From: 66-474 sp035688305
GTDB lineage: Bacteria; Pseudomonadota; Gammaproteobacteria; Xanthomonadales; Rhodanobacteraceae
Assembly (NCBI GenBank): GCA_035688305.1
Contig: DASSNC010000111.1
Coordinates: forward strand, 5,239 to 69,238
DNA: 64,000 nucleotides
Direction of reading: 5' to 3'
This document shows positions 16,966-25,287 of the stretch, piece after piece. Position 1 is the first letter of the stretch. Each line of letters starts with the position of its first letter. A model generated the notes under the pieces. The model made no database searches, was not told the origin of the DNA, and worked only from the letters and a program-made list of their open reading frames with translations. Both the position numbers and the translations under genes were made by a program.

Positions 16966-17848
16966 GCGCATCGAGACGCGCAACGCCGAGATCGGCGACG
17001 GCTTTTTCGTGCGGCGGGCCTTGCCCAGCAAGCTGCGCCGCATGGTCGGTGCTTGGTGTTTTCTCGATCATCTTGGCCCGGTTGCCTACCAGGCCGGCGG
17101 TGGACTTGCGGTAGGGCCACATCCGCATATCGGCCTGCAGACTTTTACCTGGATGATCGAAGGCGAGGTCATCCATCGCGACAGTCTCGGCAACGAACAG
17201 ACGATTTCGCCCGGCCAGGTCAACCTCATGACGGCTGGCCACGGCATCTCCCATTCCGAGGATTCGCCACCCGGCCGCGGCGGTCGCGCGCACGCAGTGC
17301 AGTTGTGGATCGCACTGGACGAAGCGCATCGCCACGGGCCGCCCGCTTTTTGCAACTATCCCACGCTGCCGGTGAGCGAGCGCGATGGGTGCCGCATCAC
17401 ACTGCTGGTCGGTTCGCTCGCCGGGCAGCACTCGCCGGTGGAAGTGTTCTCGCCATTGCTCGGTGTGGACGTTGCGCTGCAGTGCGCGACGACGCTCGAT
17501 GTGCCGTTGGATCCAGCGTTCGAACACGCCGCGCTGGTACTCGAAGGCGAAGTGACGATTGCCGGCGAATCGTTCGTGCCCGGCACGCTCGCCTACCTCG
17601 GCAGCGATCGCGATGGCGTTTCGTTGCAATGCGCGGCGCCGGCGCGGATGGTGCTGGTCGGCGGTGCGCCATTCGGCGAAGACATCCTGCTGTGGTGGAA
17701 TTTTGTCGCCCGCACGCAGCAGGAGATGGCTGACGCCGTGCGCGACTGGAACCACGGCACCCGTTTCGGCGAGGTCCACGGCAGCCCGTCGCGGCGTTTG
17801 GTCGCGCCGGATGTCACACAGCTCAGGTTGCGATCGCCGGGCCGCTGA
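16955..17848 (+). CDS. Pirin family protein
   Basis: The 297-residue protein is a bicupin pirin. The N-terminal cupin carries the metal-binding set: GPHPHIGLQTFTWMIEGEV (His-x-His), then HGISHSED (His and Glu). The C-terminal cupin includes LEGEVTIAGES and APARMVLVGGAPFGEDILLWWNFV. Bacterial pirins include quercetin dioxygenases and redox-linked regulators; the substrate cannot be told from sequence. The start used is a TTG at 16955 inside the end of chpC (MPLERIETRNAEIGDGFFVRR). Only 7 bases separate its stop from that of the convergent rsmE. Confidence 0.9.
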   Translation: MPLERIETRNAEIGDGFFVRRALPSKLRRMVGAWCFLDHLGPVAYQAGGGLAVGPHPHIGLQTFTWMIEGEVIHRDSLGNEQTISPGQVNLMTAGHGISHSEDSPPGRGGRAHAVQLWIALDEAHRHGPPAFCNYPTLPVSERDGCRITLLVGSLAGQHSPVEVFSPLLGVDVALQCATTLDVPLDPAFEHAALVLEGEVTIAGESFVPGTLAYLGSDRDGVSLQCAAPARMVLVGGAPFGEDILLWWNFVARTQQEMADAVRDWNHGTRFGEVHGSPSRRLVAPDVTQLRLRSPGR

Positions 17849-17855
17849 GCCTGCG

Positions 17856-18590
17856 TCAGAAGTCGCCGAAGAGTGCCTGCAAGACCGCGATTGCCGCAAG
17901 CCCGGCGGTTTCGGTGCGCAGGATGCGCGGGCCGAGCGACAGCTTGGCGAATCCGGCCGTGTGCAGTGCGGCGAGGTCACCGTCCCCGAATCCGCCTTCC
18001 GGGCCAACCGCGATCACGCTGTGGGGCGTGGGTTGCAGCGCACGTGGAGCGCGGGCTTCGCCGGGATGCAATACCAATCGGGTTGAGTGGGGATCCGCAG
18101 CGAGCGCGGTCAGCCAGGCGGCCAGCGGTTGCGCCGGGTGCAGCGCCGGAACGATGGCGCGGCCGGATTGCTCGCAGGCGGCGATCGCGACAGCTCGCCA
18201 ATGTTCGAGGCGTTTGGCTGCGCGGCCATCGTCGAGCTTCACTTCACTGCGTTCGGTCACCAGCGGCACGATCGCGGCAACCCCCAGTTCCGTGGCTTTC
18301 TGCACGATCCAGTCCATCTTCTCGCCGCGCGCCACGGCCTGCGCCAGGGTGATGCGCAGCGGTGATTCGCGGGTGACGGCCTGCCGGGACTCGATCTGCA
18401 CCGCGGCGTCGCGACCGCTGGCCGAGGTCAGGTGTGCCGGGTAATCGTGGCCATCGCCATTGAACAAGGTGAGCGCAGCGCCGGCGCGCAGGCGCAACAC
18501 GCGCAGCACGTGGGCCGCAGCCGGCGCGGGCAGTGTGACTTCGGTACCGACTTGCAGGGCGGTGGCGACGTGGATGCGGATGTTGCGCAT
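17856..18590 (-). CDS. rsmE: 16S rRNA (uracil-1498-N3)-methyltransferase
   Basis: RsmE methylates U1498 of 16S rRNA using S-adenosylmethionine. The 244-residue protein has the N-terminal PUA-like domain (HVLRVLRLRAGAALTLFNGDG) and a C-terminal SPOUT knot: AQAVARGEKMDWIVQKATELG, PLVTERSEVK, VGPEGGFGDGDL and LGPRILRTETAGLAAI. The start at 18590 (MRNIRIHV) fits the family; the upstream ATG adds 12 Ser/Pro-rich residues. It is convergent with the pirin gene and divergent from the small secreted protein gene. Confidence 0.94.
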   Translation of the reverse strand: MRNIRIHVATALQVGTEVTLPAPAAAHVLRVLRLRAGAALTLFNGDGHDYPAHLTSASGRDAAVQIESRQAVTRESPLRITLAQAVARGEKMDWIVQKATELGVAAIVPLVTERSEVKLDDGRAAKRLEHWRAVAIAACEQSGRAIVPALHPAQPLAAWLTALAADPHSTRLVLHPGEARAPRALQPTPHSVIAVGPEGGFGDGDLAALHTAGFAKLSLGPRILRTETAGLAAIAVLQALFGDF

Positions 18591-18717
18591 GGGCGTGGAA
18601 CTCGTCCGGGGCGACGGCGGTCTCAAGTATGAACGAAACCTGTTGCGCCGGACGCGCGTTCACGTTGGCGCGAGCGCGTGGGTGGACAATGAAGCGTCAA
18701 GCACCGGAGAAACCAAC

Positions 18718-19056
18718 ATGAAAATGAACAGACTCTTCATGGCCTTGGCTGCCACAGGCTTCGCGGCGGCAGTGTCCGCGTCGGCATTCGCCGGGCAGGC
18801 GTCGCCGAGTCAGGACGCCGCCGCGAGTCAGACCAACACGGCCACGGCGCCTGCGAAGGCCAAGCGTGCCGTGCCGGCGCCCGGCAGCCGCAACTGCATC
18901 CAGAGCACCGGCAGCCACATCCCGCCGCCGAAGGGCCAGTGCCTGCCGGTGGCAGGCAACAGCTACAGCCAGCAGGACATTCGGCGCACTGGTGCCACGG
19001 ACGTTGGTCGGGCGCTGCAGATGCTTGATCCATCCGTCACGGTGCACGGGCATTAG
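18718..19056 (+). CDS. Small secreted protein of unknown function
   Basis: The 112-residue product has a clear Sec signal peptide: MKMNRLFMALAATGFAAAVSA followed by an A-x-A-type site ASAFA-G. The mature part begins with a Ser/Thr/Ala/Lys-rich stretch and holds two cysteines (SRNCIQS and KGQCLPV), which could form one disulphide in the periplasm. It ends in DIRRTGATDVGRALQMLDPSVTVHGH. The phrase DIRRTGATDVGRALQMLDPS resembles the plug motif of TonB-dependent receptors, but no barrel follows. Family unknown. Confidence 0.75.
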   Translation: MKMNRLFMALAATGFAAAVSASAFAGQASPSQDAAASQTNTATAPAKAKRAVPAPGSRNCIQSTGSHIPPPKGQCLPVAGNSYSQQDIRRTGATDVGRALQMLDPSVTVHGH

Positions 19057-19122
19057 CGAAACCATCAATCGTCATGGCGGCATTGCCGCATCGGTGAGGT
19101 CTTGGCATAGGTGGTTCGGGCA

Positions 19123-19145
19123 CGCGCGGCCCGAACAGCCGCGCG
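19123..19145. terminator. GC-rich hairpin between convergent genes
   Basis: CGCGCGGC and GCCGCGCG form a perfect 8-bp stem with a 7-base loop, placed between the secreted-protein gene and the convergent bioA stop. There is no T-tract on either side, so it may only assist termination or be incidental. Confidence 0.35.
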
Positions 19146-19181
19146 TCGGCTGGGCATCCACGGCCATCAGCAGGAACGGAA

Positions 19182-20546
19182 TCAAGTGGCGGCGGCTTCG
19201 ATGGCATCCGCGGCGACCGCGATCATGCGATCGATGTCGCCTTCGTCGATGCAGTACGGTGGCAGGAAGTAGACCGTATCGCCCAGCGGGCGCAGCAACA
19301 TGCCGTGCGCGAGGGCGTGGCGATAGAAGCGCAGGCCGCGCCGCTGCGCGCCTGGCCAGGGCGTACGTGTAATCTTGTCGGCCACCAGATCCATGGCAGC
19401 GATCATGCCCGTCTGGCGCAGGTTGGCCACGTGCGGATGCGCGCGCAGCGGTTCCAGCCGCCTGGCCAGATGCGCCGCCAGTTCCTGGTTGCGCTGCAGC
19501 ACCGGTTGTTCGGCGAAGATCGCCAGGGAGGCCAGGGCGGCCGCGCAGGCAATCGGATTGCCGCCGAAAGTGTGCGAGTGCAGGAAGGCGTTGTTGGCGG
19601 CGTAGTCGCCAAGGAATGCCGCGTACACGTTAGCAGTCGTCAGCACGGCCGACATCGGCAGCGCACCGCCGGTCAGTCCCTTCGACAGGCACATGAAGTC
19701 CGGCGTGATGGAGGCCTGCTCGCACGCGAACAGGGTGCCGGTGCGGCCAAAGCCCACCGCGATCTCGTCGGCGATCAAGTGCACGTCGAATTCATCGCAC
19801 AGCTTGCGCAAGCCGGCAAGGTAAAGCGGTGCGTGCATGCGCATGCCGCCAGAGCATTGCACCAGCGGCTCGATGATCACCGCGCAGGTCTCGTGCGCAT
19901 GCTGTTCCATGATCGCGCGCATGTCGCCGAGGCGCCGGCGCGCCACTTCGTCGGCGGTCTCGCCCGCTTCGGCGTCCAGCCAGTCCGGCGAGGGCGCGAC
20001 AATTGGCTCCAGCAGCAACGGCCCATACACCGCGCGGTACAGGGGCAGGTCGCTGACGCTGAGCGCGCCCAGCGTTTCGCCATGATAGGCGTTGGCCAGC
20101 GCGATGAAGCGGGTGCGTTGGGGCTGGCCGCTGTTGTGCCAATAATGGAAACTCATTTTCAGCGCGATTTCCACCGCGCTGGCGCCATCGCTGGCGTAGA
20201 ACACGCGTTCAAGGCCCGGCGGGGTGATCCGCACCAGCTCTTCGGACAGGCGCAGCCCCGGCTCATGGGTGAAGCCCGCGAACATCACGTGGTTGAGCGT
20301 GGCGGCCTGCTCGGCCACGGCCGCGGCGATGCGCGGGTTGGCGTGGCCGAACAGGTTGCTCCACCACGAGCTGATGCCGTCGAAATAACGCTTGCCCTCG
20401 GCATCGATCAGCCAGGCGCCGTCGCCGCGCACGACCGGAATCAACGGCAGCGCGCCGTCGTGTTCGCGCATCTGGGTGCAGGGATGCCAGTTGTGGGCGA
20501 GGTCGCGTGCAGCCAGTGCGGCGTTGCTTTGGGGCGGGGTTTTCAT
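19182..20546 (-). CDS. bioA: Adenosylmethionine-8-amino-7-oxononanoate aminotransferase
   Basis: BioA makes 7,8-diaminopelargonate in biotin synthesis, using S-adenosylmethionine as amino donor and PLP as cofactor. The 454-residue protein has WHPCTQMREH near the start, DGISSWWSNLFGHANPRI, FYASDGASAVEIALKM, ANAYHGETLGALSVSD, the Asp of LIADEIAVGFGRTG, and the PLP lysine in CLSKGLTGGALPMS. The start at 20546 (MKTPPQSNAALAARDL) gives the family length. Other bio genes are not in the window. It is divergent from the phosphatase gene across 54 bp. Confidence 0.95.
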   Translation of the reverse strand: MKTPPQSNAALAARDLAHNWHPCTQMREHDGALPLIPVVRGDGAWLIDAEGKRYFDGISSWWSNLFGHANPRIAAAVAEQAATLNHVMFAGFTHEPGLRLSEELVRITPPGLERVFYASDGASAVEIALKMSFHYWHNSGQPQRTRFIALANAYHGETLGALSVSDLPLYRAVYGPLLLEPIVAPSPDWLDAEAGETADEVARRRLGDMRAIMEQHAHETCAVIIEPLVQCSGGMRMHAPLYLAGLRKLCDEFDVHLIADEIAVGFGRTGTLFACEQASITPDFMCLSKGLTGGALPMSAVLTTANVYAAFLGDYAANNAFLHSHTFGGNPIACAAALASLAIFAEQPVLQRNQELAAHLARRLEPLRAHPHVANLRQTGMIAAMDLVADKITRTPWPGAQRRGLRFYRHALAHGMLLRPLGDTVYFLPPYCIDEGDIDRMIAVAADAIEAAAT

Positions 20547-20600
20547 CCCGGCATGATCGCGGCGATGACGGTACGGCTCAAGCACAGCTAAGCTTGGACG

Positions 20601-21410
20601 ATGGCTGTGAACGTCGATGCCCCGTTCCTCGATGATGCGCTCGCCGTGGCGTTGGATGCCGCGCGCGCCGCCGGCGAGCGCATCGAACACCACTTCGACC
20701 GGGGTGTCGAAGTGGAGCTGAAACCGGATGCAACCCCGGTGACGGTGGCCGACCGCGAGGCCGAGGATCTCATCCGCGCCGCGATCCTGCGGGCGTTCCC
20801 GGAGCACGCGATTTACGGTGAGGAGCGCGGACGCAGCGGCCACGGCGAATTCCTGTGGCTGGTCGACCCGCTGGACGGCACCAAGAGCTTCGTGCGCCAC
20901 ACGCCCTACTTTTCCACCCAGATCGCATTGATGCATGCGGGCGAGCTGGTGCTGGGCGTGTCGCACGCGTCGGTCTATGGCGAGACCATGTGGGCGCGGC
21001 GCGGCGGCGGCGCGTTCCTTGGCGGGCAGCGCGTGCGGGTTGCGGACACGCGTGCCGTCGCTGACGCATCGCTGTCACTTGGCAACATCAAATCGCTGAC
21101 CCGCGATGCCGGGCGCTGGCGCGCGTTCGGGGACCTTCTGGGCGACGTCAACCGGGTGCGCGGCTATGGCGATTTCTGCCATTACCACCTGCTCGCGCGT
21201 GGCGCGCTGGACGTGGTGGTGGAGTCCGACGTCAACATCCTCGACATCGCGGCACTCGCCGTGATCGTGCGTGAGGCCGGTGGCGCCTTCACCGATCTGG
21301 ACGGCGCCGGGCTGACGCTGGCGACAACCAGCGTGCTGGCGGCGGCTCCGGGGTTGCACGCAACGGTGCGCGACCGGCTGCGGCGGCCCGAAGCAACTTC
21401 CGGGACTTGA
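20601..21410 (+). CDS. Inositol-monophosphatase-family phosphatase, probably histidinol-phosphatase-like
   Basis: The 269-residue protein has the magnesium-dependent IMPase fold: the Glu pair in YGEERG, the hallmark WLVDPLDGTKSFVRHTPYF, and the distal Asp in SDVNILDIAALAVIVREAGG. The phrase DGTKSFVRHTPYFSTQIAL is closest to HisN-type histidinol phosphatases in this superfamily rather than CysQ or SuhB. The choice of substrate is inference. A terminal TTGACA-like hexamer overlaps its stop and could belong to the dodecin promoter. Confidence 0.85.
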   Translation: MAVNVDAPFLDDALAVALDAARAAGERIEHHFDRGVEVELKPDATPVTVADREAEDLIRAAILRAFPEHAIYGEERGRSGHGEFLWLVDPLDGTKSFVRHTPYFSTQIALMHAGELVLGVSHASVYGETMWARRGGGAFLGGQRVRVADTRAVADASLSLGNIKSLTRDAGRWRAFGDLLGDVNRVRGYGDFCHYHLLARGALDVVVESDVNILDIAALAVIVREAGGAFTDLDGAGLTLATTSVLAAAPGLHATVRDRLRRPEATSGT

Positions 21411-21489
21411 CAAAAGCGCCGAATGTGTCACGTTTGTTACAGTTATCTGCAGCAGACCAGATGGATTCCCCGCAAACAAGGAGAACGTC

Positions 21490-21693
21490 ATGTCCGTGAC
21501 CAAGGTCATCGAATTGAGCGCGTCGTCGCCGAAGGGCATCGAAGATGCGGTTCGACATGGGCTCGAGAAAGCCTCCAAGACCGTGAAGAACATGCGCGGC
21601 GCGTGGGTCAACGACATCAAGATTTCCACGGATGCCGACGGCACGATCCGCGAATGGCGGGTCAATATGCGGATCAATTTCGAGGTCGATTGA
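21490..21693 (+). CDS. Dodecin, flavin-binding protein
   Basis: The 67-residue protein fits the dodecin family in full: VTKVIELSASSPKGIEDAVRHGLEKASKT, then the helix-to-sheet segment ending in REWRVNMRINFEVD with the conserved Trp that stacks on flavin. Dodecins form 12-subunit hollow shells that store FMN, riboflavin or CoA. The ATG is preceded by AAGGAG at an optimal distance. It lies alone between the phosphatase and a response regulator. Confidence 0.93.
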   Translation: MSVTKVIELSASSPKGIEDAVRHGLEKASKTVKNMRGAWVNDIKISTDADGTIREWRVNMRINFEVD

Positions 21694-21778
21694 TGCAAAC
21701 AGGAATCGCGTGGCCGGCTCGGTCGGACCGGTCGCAGTGTGAAGACGTGAGGGCGTCTGCAACGGAGCGTGCAAATCA

Positions 21779-22477
21779 ATGAGTGCCGTGACGTGGGCCG
21801 TCGGGTGTCTGGAAGACGATCAGGACCAGGCCGAGTTGTTGCGACTTTGGCTTGAGCACGCCGGATACGGTTGTGCGTTGTTCCGCAACGCCACCGATTT
21901 CCGTCGGCGCCTCGGCAGTGAGGCTGTCGATCTGCTGTTGCTGGATCGCAGCCTGCCGGATGCAACCGGCCTGGATGTGCTCAGCTTCATACGCCAGTCG
22001 TCCAATGCCAGCTTGCCCGTGATCTTCCTGACCGCAAGCGGCGAGGAATCCGACATCGTCGAAGGCCTGGCCGCGGGCGCGGACGACTACGTCGTCAAGC
22101 CGCCCAAGCAAGGTGAGCTGCTGGCGCGGGTGGCAGCCGTGCTGCGCCGCCGCGGCGCTGACCTGGAAGGCTCCGACGTGCTGGAAATGCCGCCGTACCG
22201 GCTCGACTCGCAGCGCCGGCAGATCCTGATTGACGGTGTGCCGGTGGACCTGACCCAACGCGAATATGAGCTCGCAAACTACCTGTTCCGTCGTCAGGGA
22301 CGCATCGTCAGTCGCGATGCGCTGCTGGAAAATGTCTGGAACCTGGCGGGCGACGTCACCACCCGCACCGTCGATACGCACATCAGCCGCCTGCGCAAGA
22401 AGCTCGGCCTGTCGGGCGAGAACGGCTGGCGCCTCACGGCGGTGTATCAGCACGGGTATCGCATCGAACAGATTTGA
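21779..22477 (+). CDS. Orphan OmpR/PhoB-family response regulator
   Basis: The 232-residue protein has a receiver domain (acidic LEDDQDQ, phospho-acceptor Asp in LLLLDRSLPDATG, Thr in IFLTASG, Lys in YVVKPPKQGE). A C-terminal winged helix covers about residues 140-232 (VDLTQREYELANYLFRRQG, DTHISRLRKKLGL, WRLTAVYQHGYRIE). No histidine kinase gene is next to it, so its partner and targets are unknown. The first residues MSAVTWAVGCLEDD suggest the start is right. Confidence 0.9.
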   Translation: MSAVTWAVGCLEDDQDQAELLRLWLEHAGYGCALFRNATDFRRRLGSEAVDLLLLDRSLPDATGLDVLSFIRQSSNASLPVIFLTASGEESDIVEGLAAGADDYVVKPPKQGELLARVAAVLRRRGADLEGSDVLEMPPYRLDSQRRQILIDGVPVDLTQREYELANYLFRRQGRIVSRDALLENVWNLAGDVTTRTVDTHISRLRKKLGLSGENGWRLTAVYQHGYRIEQI

Positions 22478-22570
22478 TGCGCGTGCATCCATGAGTGCGG
22501 CATTACACACGGTCGCAGCAACTCTGGTGATCAGGCGGTACCAGCCGCAGATTCAGCCATCCGTGACCGA

Positions 22571-22591
22571 TAGCTGCTCAGCAAGCAGCTA
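22571..22591. promoter_or_regulatory. Perfect 8-bp dyad upstream of pdxH
   Basis: TAGCTGCT and AGCAGCTA flank a 5-base CAGCA loop, 33 bases before the pdxH ATG. It could be a short operator or a leader hairpin. It could also end transcription of the regulator gene 94 bases upstream, but no T-tract follows. Confidence 0.3.
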
Positions 22592-22624
22592 CACTTGCTG
22601 GCCGATTGACTGCATTGCCGCCAG

Positions 22625-23212
22625 ATGTTGAACTCGACGATTCTGGAAACGCTGCGGAACCTGCACGCGGCAGCCTGCGCGAGCGGCGACCCCGAGCCGA
22701 ATGCGATGACGGTGGCGACCGCCGATCCGGGTGGCCGCGTGCACGCGCGCATGGTGCTCCTCAAGACGTTCGACGCACGCGGCCTGACGTTCTTCACCCA
22801 CTACGACGGCGACAAGGGCGTGCAGCTGGCGGCCAACCCGCGAGTCGCGCTGTGCCTGTATTGGCGGCACCTGGCACCCGCAGCGCAGGTACGCGTCGAG
22901 GGACGCGCCGAGAAGATGCCGGCGGCGGAATCGGACGCGTATTTTGCAAGCCGTGAGCGCTTGAGCCAACTTGGTGCCTGGGCATCGTTGCAGTCGCAGA
23001 CCTTGCCCGATCGCGGCGTGCTGGATGCGCGGATCGCTGAATTCGAGCGCAAATTCGCCGGTCGCGACGTGCCGCGTCCCGAAGAATGGGGCGGATACCG
23101 CGTGGTGCCCGATCTGGTCGAGTTCTGGTACGCGGGAGAACACCGCTGGAATGAACGCGAACGTTGGGAGCTGGTCGGCGATGATTGGCAGCAGCGGTTG
23201 CTGTATCCGTGA
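22625..23212 (+). CDS. pdxH: Pyridoxine/pyridoxamine 5'-phosphate oxidase
   Basis: PdxH oxidises pyridoxine or pyridoxamine phosphate to PLP using FMN. The 195-residue protein has MTVATADPGGRVHARMVLLKTF (FMN binding), GLTFFTHYDGDKG, VALCLYWRHLAPAAQVRVEGRAEK, RPEEWGGYRVVPDLVEFWYAG and the C-terminal RWELVGDDWQQRLLYP. It lacks roughly 20 N-terminal residues of the E. coli enzyme, which are not catalytic. Its TGA overlaps the GTG of the next gene, so the two are translationally coupled. Confidence 0.95.
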   Translation: MLNSTILETLRNLHAAACASGDPEPNAMTVATADPGGRVHARMVLLKTFDARGLTFFTHYDGDKGVQLAANPRVALCLYWRHLAPAAQVRVEGRAEKMPAAESDAYFASRERLSQLGAWASLQSQTLPDRGVLDARIAEFERKFAGRDVPRPEEWGGYRVVPDLVEFWYAGEHRWNERERWELVGDDWQQRLLYP

Positions 23213-24006
23213 GCGGTGGTCCACGCCGCATTGTTTGCCTGACGGAAGAACCGACCGAAGTCCTGTATGCCCTCGGCGAGCAGGACCGCATCGTCGGCAT
23301 CTCGGGTTTCACGGTACGTCCACCGCGTGCGCGCAAGGAAAAACCGAAAGTCTCGGCGTTCACCAGCGCGAAGATCGACCGAATCCTCGCACTCAAGCCC
23401 GACATGGCCATCGGGTTTTCCGATATCCAGGCCGACATCGCACGCGAGTTGATCAAGGCTGGAGTCGAGGTATGGATCAGCAACCATCGATCCGTCGACG
23501 GGATCCTCGCCTACGTGCGGCGCCTGGGTGCGCTGGTAGGCGTACCCGCCAAGGCGGAGGCGTACGCCGGTGTGCTGGAGGCGCACGTCGAAACGGTGCG
23601 TGCCGCGGGTGCTGCGCTCCCGCGCCATCCGCGCGTGTATTTCGAGGAATGGGACGAGCCGCTGATCACCGGCATCCAGTGGGTGGCCGAACTGGTCCGC
23701 ATCGCCGGTGGCGACGACGTGTTTCCCGAGCGGGCGGCCGAGTCACTGGCGAAGCAGCGCATCCTGGCCGATCCGATGGAAGTCGTACGCCGCCAACCGG
23801 ACATCATCCTCGCGTCGTGGTGCGGCAAGAAATTCCAGCCGGACGCGGTGACGGCCCGCGCCGGGTGGCACGCGATTCCCGCCGTGCGCGACGGTGAGCT
23901 GCACGAGATCAAGTCGCCGATCATCCTGCAGCCTGGGCCGGCGGCGCTCACCGACGGGCTTGATGCGATGCATGCGGTCATTGCCCGCTGGGCAGGGCAT
24001 CGTTGA
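23209..24006 (+). CDS. BtuF-like cobalamin/helical-backbone binding protein lacking a signal peptide
   Basis: The 265-residue protein has the class III periplasmic-binding fold: RIVCLTEEPTEVLYALGEQDRIVGISGF, DRILALKPDMAIGFSDIQ, EEWDEPLITGIQWVAELVRIAGG, and PDIILASWCGKKF. It resembles BtuF-type vitamin B12 or iron-complex binding proteins. The coding start is a GTG overlapping the pdxH stop, and no signal peptide precedes the domain, so it would stay in the cytoplasm unless export is non-classical. No ABC permease or ATPase is adjacent. Its ligand is unknown. Confidence 0.8.
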   Translation: MSGGPRRIVCLTEEPTEVLYALGEQDRIVGISGFTVRPPRARKEKPKVSAFTSAKIDRILALKPDMAIGFSDIQADIARELIKAGVEVWISNHRSVDGILAYVRRLGALVGVPAKAEAYAGVLEAHVETVRAAGAALPRHPRVYFEEWDEPLITGIQWVAELVRIAGGDDVFPERAAESLAKQRILADPMEVVRRQPDIILASWCGKKFQPDAVTARAGWHAIPAVRDGELHEIKSPIILQPGPAALTDGLDAMHAVIARWAGHR

Positions 24007-24090
24007 ACGTGATGATGTCGCTGACGTTGGCTTGGGCCCACTCGAACAGTGGCATCGGCGTACGGGTTCCGCTCGCCTCTGCGGCGAGCG

Positions 24091-24118
24091 GGCTACTTTT
24101 GTTTCGGCAAAAGTAGCC
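24091..24118. repeat. 11-bp perfect hairpin GGCTACTTTTG / CAAAAGTAGCC
   Basis: The two arms (24091-24101 and 24108-24118) pair perfectly around a TTTCGG loop. A smaller stem, GCTCGCC with GGCGAGC (24071-24089), sits just before it. About 85 bases after the BtuF-like stop, it could serve as a transcription end or a REP-like element. Confidence 0.6.
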
Positions 24119-24551
24119 AAAACCATTGCGCCCGGCGTAGCGGTTTCGGCAACGTCGTGTTGCCGAAACTACCCTTGGTGCTCGCAGATCGCGCGCCGGC
24201 GCGAACTCGGCCATCCGTGGCCTCGAACATGCGCGCCTTGCTCGCGCGATCTGCTGCGCGCCGCGGCGCCACGCAAGGGCGCGTTTGTGGCCCTTGGTCC
24301 GGCCATCCATGGCCTCGTTCGAGGCAAGGACAGGCAGGCCGCTGCGTACTAACCTGCGCGCAGGAAGCGCGCCAGTTGGGGCCCCTCAAACACGGTGGGC
24401 GGTCGACGGATCAGCCCGGAGGGTGGCGCACGGGATGTGCGCCAGTTTGCCGCAGGGCCATGGATGGCCCGTCGGCAAACCCCGGCGGCCGCGCGCGGAC
24501 CCGGAGCCCATGGATGGGCGGAGGGCGGGTTTGCGGGGTGGCCTTCTCTTT

Positions 24552-24587
24552 GGTGACTTTCTCTTGGCCACACAAGAGAAAGTCACC
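24552..24587. repeat. 15-bp perfect hairpin GGTGACTTTCTCTTG / CAAGAGAAAGTCACC
   Basis: Arms at 24552-24566 and 24573-24587 are exact complements with a 6-base loop (GCCACA). A stem this long in non-coding DNA is unlikely by chance. It is a candidate repeat unit or transcript-end structure facing the convergent yggT gene. Confidence 0.65.
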
Positions 24588-24717
24588 CGCCCGCCCGGGA
24601 GGCGGGCGGAACAAGCCATGGATGGCGGTTTGCGATAACGCGAGGCAACCCGTACGGTGACGCGTCCCGCGAAGCAGGTGAGGTTGATCGTTTTGAGGGA
24701 AAACCGGAGCCGTTGCC

Positions 24718-25287
24718 TCAGATGCGATGCCCGAGATCCATCAGCCACGCCACCGCGACCGTCTCGAACAGCAGGATCACCAGGATTGCCAGCGCTGGCG
24801 AAAAATCGAAGCCGCCGATCAGGGGCAACACTTTGCGGAACGGCTTCAGCACCGGCGCGACGATCTTGCCGAGCAACGGCACCAGCGCATTGCGCGGATC
24901 GACGTTGACGTAACTCAGCAGTGCCCACGCGAATATCATCACGAGATAGGCGATCGCGAAGAAGTTCAACACGTCGGCGGCGCCCAGCACCAGCGTGCCG
25001 ACGTTCGACGACCAGAATCCGGGCGTGACGAAGCGCAACAGGAAGTTCTTGGCGACTTCGAGGATCCAGATGATCAGCAAGGCCGCGAGATTGATGCGTC
25101 GCAGCGTCGGGATCACCGGCCGCAGCGGCGTGAGGATCGGATTGGTGGCGCGGTACAGGAACTGGCAGATCGGGTTGTAGAAGTCCGCGCGCGTGGCTTC
25201 GGCGAGCAGCCGGAATGCGAACAGCGCGACCACCGCGCCGAACAGGAACTCGATCAGGAGCGTCAGGGCGTTGGCGAGGTAAATCAT
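24718..25287 (-). CDS. YggT family membrane protein
   Basis: The 189-residue protein has two YGGT repeats, each a pair of membrane helices. The N-terminal one runs LTLLIEFLFGAVVALFAFRLL then NPICQFLYRATNPILTPLRPVIP. The second runs FFAIAYLVMIFAWALLSYVN then PLLGKIVAPVLKPFRKVLPLIGGFDFSP. Family members are linked to osmotic tolerance and cell envelope but lack a fixed biochemical role. The start overlaps the proC stop by ATGA, the standard proC-yggT pairing. Confidence 0.92.
   Translation of the reverse strand: MIYLANALTLLIEFLFGAVVALFAFRLLAEATRADFYNPICQFLYRATNPILTPLRPVIPTLRRINLAALLIIWILEVAKNFLLRFVTPGFWSSNVGTLVLGAADVLNFFAIAYLVMIFAWALLSYVNVDPRNALVPLLGKIVAPVLKPFRKVLPLIGGFDFSPALAILVILLFETVAVAWLMDLGHRI

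Larger units (their letters stand above)
24007..24717. repeat. 711-bp intergenic region of hairpins and CCATGGATGG motifs
   Basis: No gene is supported here. The region holds several long inverted repeats and five scattered copies of a palindrome-like CCATCCATGG/CCATGGATGG core (near 24210, 24303, 24462, 24510 and 24617), each flanked by complementary G or C runs. Open frames on both strands read straight through the hairpins and have Arg/Pro/Gly-rich shadow-like composition. It resembles intergenic repeat mosaics that recur in xanthomonad genomes. Confidence 0.6.

Noticed and set aside
24049..24660. 203-codon plus-strand frame in the intergenic region
   Set aside because: It runs through several perfect hairpins, has no ribosome site, and its composition follows the repeats rather than a protein.
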